Source: Clostridia bacterium
GTDB taxonomy: Bacteria > Bacillota > Clostridia > Christensenellales > Aristaeellaceae
DNA: 15,912 bases
Direction: 5' to 3'
NCBI GenBank assembly: GCA_017537105.1
Contig: JAFWBZ010000075.1
Location: 1-15,912 of the forward strand
Shown one piece after another: positions 14,084-15,912 of the stretch; position 1 is the stretch's first letter, and every line of letters starts with the position of its first letter. The translations under genes and the position numbers were made by a program. The notes under the pieces are model-generated. The model made no database searches and was not told the origin of the DNA. It saw only the letters and a program-made list of their open reading frames with translations.

Positions 14084-14488
14084 TCATCTGCAATACTCTC
14101 CATAGCACCATTGGGCGATCTTCTGGATCAGTTCCACCGGCAGCTCCCGATCCCAGGGAATTCTAATTGTCCCCTTGCTGATATCGCAATCCTTCAGTTC
14201 CTCCGCAAACACTGCCGTCGCCTCGCCGCCGGGATACAGGCCGAGGTGCTTCTTCGACGCGGCGAAGTGGATGATATTCCTGCCCTTCCAGAAGGTGGGC
14301 ATCGACCAGGACATGCGCTCCTCCGCCTCCGGGATGGCGGCGCGGAGAATCGCTCGGATTTCCCGCAATCGCGGCTGAACGGCCGCTTCCTGCGAATCTA
14401 TGTATTCGTCAACCGTATTCGGCTTGCCGCAGTAGTGCTGCTGCTCCTGCCGGGCAAACGCGCGGCCGCATTTGGGACACTTCCACAT
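14084..14488 (-). CDS. DUF1801/YdhG-like protein with N-terminal zinc-ribbon-like motif
   Basis: A 134-residue protein. Residues about 25-130 match the DUF1801 (YdhG-like) fold: IRAILRAAIPEAEERMSWSMPTFWKGRNI, then FAASKKHLGLYPGG and SKGTIRIPWDRELP. Ahead of it sits a small metal-binding module, CPKCG (4-8) and HYC (18-20), able to hold zinc. Relatives have been linked to iron handling, but the role is not proven. GGAGGGA precedes the ATG at 14488. It is the last clearly intact gene before the decayed right-hand region. Confidence 0.82.
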   Translation of the reverse strand: MWKCPKCGRAFARQEQQHYCGKPNTVDEYIDSQEAAVQPRLREIRAILRAAIPEAEERMSWSMPTFWKGRNIIHFAASKKHLGLYPGGEATAVFAEELKDCDISKGTIRIPWDRELPVELIQKIAQWCYGEYCR

Positions 14489-14491
14489 GGT

Positions 14492-14596
14492 TTATCCCTC
14501 CATTGTCAACTGGTACAGGTATTCTCCACCGAATGGGAGAAGTCCTGCCTGGCCAATCCATTCCGCTCTCCGCCGTTCGCCGGAATGTCGATGCGC
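14492..14596 (-). other. Short coding-like tail upstream of the DUF1801 gene
   Basis: A 34-codon minus-strand frame ends in TAA only 3 bases before the DUF1801 start. It reads AEWIGQAGLLPFGGEYLYQL near its end, which looks protein-like, but it opens at a TGA and has no start codon before its final residues. It may be the C-terminal scrap of a lost upstream gene. The rest of 14597-14729 shows no supported gene, only a GCGGGC-TGT-GCCCGC hairpin near 14625-14640 without a T-run. Confidence 0.25.
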
Positions 14597-14729
14597 TCAG
14601 CCTGAAGATGCCCGGTCTCCTCTTGGCGGGCTGTGCCCGCTCCCATTCGCCGCCGCCTTTCTGCCCGCTTTCCTTGCGTCATTGATCCATGCGCACGGAA
14701 AGCGCCTTGATCCTGCGAACGGGAAGCTG

Positions 14730-14855
14730 TTAGTCGCTTACTCTCACAAAAGAAACGGAATCTATTTGAAGGTACTTTTTCTGATGACGTGAAATAGAAA
14801 GTGTGAGTTCATATTGTTCTACGGTTCCATCGCCAAGTGTGCATTGAAATTCCAT
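14730..14855 (-). CDS. Possible small protein (41 residues) or gene tail, AT-rich
   Basis: On the minus strand an ATG at 14855 is preceded by GGAGAAGG, and the frame codes a 41-residue peptide (MEFQCTLGDGTVEQYELTLS at its start) ending in SFVRVSD. The same frame stays open to 14933 with protein-like residues (EKSEIEFHIIALDGG), bounded by TAG. So the short ORF may be either a true small gene or the surviving C-terminus of a larger one. Base composition is AT-rich compared with the main operons. A TGCTATAAT element lies upstream. No family is recognised. Confidence 0.4.
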   Translation of the reverse strand: MEFQCTLGDGTVEQYELTLSISRHQKKYLQIDSVSFVRVSD

Positions 14856-14910
14856 AGCACCTTCTCCGCCATCCAATGCGATTATATGGAATTCGATTTC
14901 ACTTTTCTCT

Positions 14911-14919
14911 ATTATAGCA
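14911..14919 (-). promoter_or_regulatory. Extended -10 promoter element upstream of the small ORF
   Basis: The minus strand reads TGCTATAAT (complement of 14911-14919), a perfect extended -10. No good -35 lies at 16-18 bases, but extended -10 promoters do not require one. Transcription would start near 14904 and read the small ORF at 14855. Confidence 0.4.
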
Positions 14920-14960
14920 TAATACTCATATGACTACCTTTCAAGACATTGCAACAATAA

Positions 14961-15005
14961 TCCAACGCAGATCCAACACAATTTCTGAGTTGGATCCGCG
15001 TTGGA
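14961..15005. terminator. Long stem-loop with 17-base arms
   Basis: TCCAACGCAGATCCAAC at 14961-14977 pairs with 14989-15005 with a single mismatch around an 11-base loop (ACAATTTCTGA). Each arm also contains TCCAAC (or GTTGGA) twice. On the minus strand the stem is followed by TTATTGTTGC, a weak T-rich run, so it could end transcription of the decayed genes to the right. A role as the remnant end of a mobile or palindromic repeat is also possible; only one copy is in the window. Confidence 0.5.
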
Positions 15006-15012
15006 ATGTCCA

Positions 15013-15099
15013 TCATTCGTATTTATCCTGCGCAATGTATTACTGAAGCTCATCAATGTCGCAAGGGAACCCTCAGTCCATCTTATCAAGTAATTCATT
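15013..15099 (-). pseudogene. Stop-interrupted gene tail after the ABC fragment
   Basis: In a frame shifted from the ABC ATPase, the minus strand reads NELLDKMD, stop, GFPCDIDELQ, stop, YIAQDKYE, stop. The pieces look like one C-terminal coding segment broken by two in-frame stops. The last stop lies just before the long stem-loop, as a normal gene end would. The family is not identified. It may be the tail of a gene whose front half was lost when the ABC gene was truncated. Confidence 0.4.
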
Positions 15100-15424
15100 C
15101 GCCCCGTTTCCTGAGGCTCCGGTTGATGGCCTGCATCATCAGGTTCTGATGGATGCTGCTGTTCGGGAAGCAGCCCGTGTTCTCGATCAGCGCCCCGACC
15201 CTTGCCCGCACGCCAGGGTCGGTGTACTTTTTTCCAAATAATCTGATCTTCCCGCCGCTGGGCACCAAGTGACCGCAGATCAGCTTTTCCGTGGTGGATT
15301 TCCCGCTGCCGTTTTCCCCGATGAAGCCGTAGATGGCTCCCACCGGCACGGTCATGTTCAGTCCGTCCAGCGCGTACAGCCCGCGGAAGGATTTCTTCAG
15401 GCCTTGGATTTCGATTGCGTTCAT
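15095..15424 (-). pseudogene. ABC transporter ATP-binding protein, truncated
   Basis: The frame begins as a normal ABC ATPase: MNAIEIQGLKKSFRGLYALD, Walker A GENGSGKST (36-44), FGKKYTD, then GALIENTGCFPNSSIHQNL (77-95), where the Q-loop region of bacitracin/lantibiotic-type exporters lies. It stops at 109 residues, whereas such proteins have roughly 230-310. The signature motif, Walker B and H-loop are all missing, so it cannot hydrolyse ATP. Downstream sequence in another frame does not restore them. The start (ATG at 15424) has a weak GAGAGAAG and lies 12 bases past the epimerase-tail stop. Confidence 0.75.
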
Positions 15425-15436
15425 TTTCTTCTCTCG

Positions 15437-15717
15437 TCAGGCGTGTGCAAGAACAGGCTCCATGACCGCCGCCTTGACGAAGTGTGTTTTCACCTTCCCG
15501 GTCTCGATCAGCCATTCAGGCCGTGCTCCCGCACGGCGTCCAGCACCGCCTGGGTGGCCAGCGCCTTGGACTGGCTGTAGCAGTCTTTAAGCACGCTGTC
15601 GTCGAAGTGATCCACCTCTCGGATGGGCTGTCCCTTGGGGCGCTCCGGGATCGCGCCGGTAGAGCTGACGTACACCAGCTTTCTACACTCCGGGTGCATG
15701 AGGCACTGGTCAATGAT
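15437..15717 (-). pseudogene. NAD-dependent epimerase/dehydratase remnant with internal deletion
   Basis: From 15717 to 15511 the minus strand codes a middle piece of an extended short-chain dehydrogenase: KLVYVSSTGAIPERPKGQPI, then the active-site YSQSKALATQAVLDAV with the Tyr and Lys of YxxxK. It stops at 15508 right after EHGLNG. In another frame, 15517-15437 codes EWLIETGKVKTHFVKAAVM and ends in LAHA, stop; EWLIETGK resembles the usual C-terminal end of this family. So the gene seems to have lost its N-terminal NAD-binding part and about the second half except the end. Assigning the tail to the same gene is inference. Confidence 0.65.
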
Positions 15718-15867
15718 GGTATAAATATCATCCTTATAGTTACAGATCACCCGCACACCGGCCACGTCGTACAGCATTTCCTCGATAGCTTCGACGATGA
15801 AGGGTTTGCCTTTGCGATTCAGCTTGTCGATAATGTCGTTTGGGGCTTTCCCCTTGGAACGATTGTA
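15718..15867 (-). pseudogene. RelA/SpoT-type GTP pyrophosphokinase fragment
   Basis: The minus strand codes KAPNDIIDKLNRKGKPF followed by IEEMLYDVAGVRVICNYKDD and IYT, a core segment of the (p)ppGpp synthetase domain (pattern 'S..I..KL.RKG ... I...D.AGvRvIc...DDIY'). A TAA at 15868-15870 closes the frame on the upstream side, so the N-terminal part is missing or frameshifted. At 15718 the frame continues without a break into an epimerase fragment. The remaining 15871-15912 gives no clear protein; a frame with HNPFQ may be a scrap of the same domain. Confidence 0.65.
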
Positions 15868-15912
15868 TTATCGCACTGCTCCCTTGAATGAAGCTGAAAA
15901 GGATTATGAACA

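Noticed and set aside
14503..14512. TTGACA-like hexamer on the minus strand just ahead of the DUF1801 start
   Set aside because: A matching -10 would fall inside the coding sequence after the start codon, so it cannot serve that gene.
1..15912. CRISPR array, tRNA, rRNA or prophage genes
   Set aside because: No regularly spaced repeats, cloverleaf-like sequences, ribosomal RNA segments or phage structural genes could be seen.

Overview
The window looks like chromosomal DNA from a high-GC member of the Clostridia (Bacillota), possibly an uncultured gut or rumen lineage. This is inferred from strong GGAGG-type ribosome binding sites, TTGACA/TATAAT-like promoters, roughly 60-65% GC estimated by eye, and families common in clostridia (class M sirtuin with zinc macrodomain, CAT-like acetyltransferase, DUF1801/YdhG, a Cys-rich U32-like protein). 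No rRNA, tRNA, CRISPR array, transposase or phage gene was seen. The first and last genes run off the edges.

Left edge: the 5' end of a minus-strand gene (1-63) with a good promoter, diverging from the only plus-strand operon (400-1421). That operon has its own TATAAT promoter. It encodes a stand-alone HD hydrolase of the MESH1/SpoT type and, overlapping by ATGA, a class I methyltransferase. A 12-bp stem at 1428-1463 separates it from the convergent msrA.

Centre, unit II (9252 down to 1484, all minus strand): a ferredoxin-fused aldo/keto reductase; a TTG-started membrane protein overlapping it; a secreted two-domain protein carrying a cyclophilin-like domain; a flavin reductase coupled to a 72-residue Cys-rich protein; a histidine phosphatase; a shorter secreted paralogue; a zinc-type macrodomain overlapping a class M sirtuin; an ACT-domain protein; and msrA, which has its own promoter. 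The macrodomain-sirtuin pair is the most notable system. It should write and erase ADP-ribose on a protein, but the usual GcvH-L/lipoate-ligase partners are absent here. Several neighbours are redox or repair enzymes, consistent with the stress role proposed for this class.

Centre, unit I (14488 down to 9593, minus strand): a DUF1801 protein with a zinc-ribbon start, an alpha/beta hydrolase, an AT-rich immunity-like gene, a Cys-rich U32-like protein, a CAT-like acetyltransferase, a rhodanese, a second alpha/beta hydrolase and an isoprenylcysteine-methyltransferase-type membrane protein. It ends at a strong intrinsic terminator (9527-9570). The 340-bp gap after it holds a coding-like remnant.

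Right edge (14489-15912): a graveyard of gene pieces. It holds a RelA/SpoT-type synthetase fragment fused in frame to an epimerase fragment, the separated epimerase C-terminus, an ABC ATPase cut off after about 109 residues, a stop-riddled tail, a long hairpin and an AT-rich small ORF. Repeated deletion in a decaying locus, or a chimeric contig end, would both explain this.
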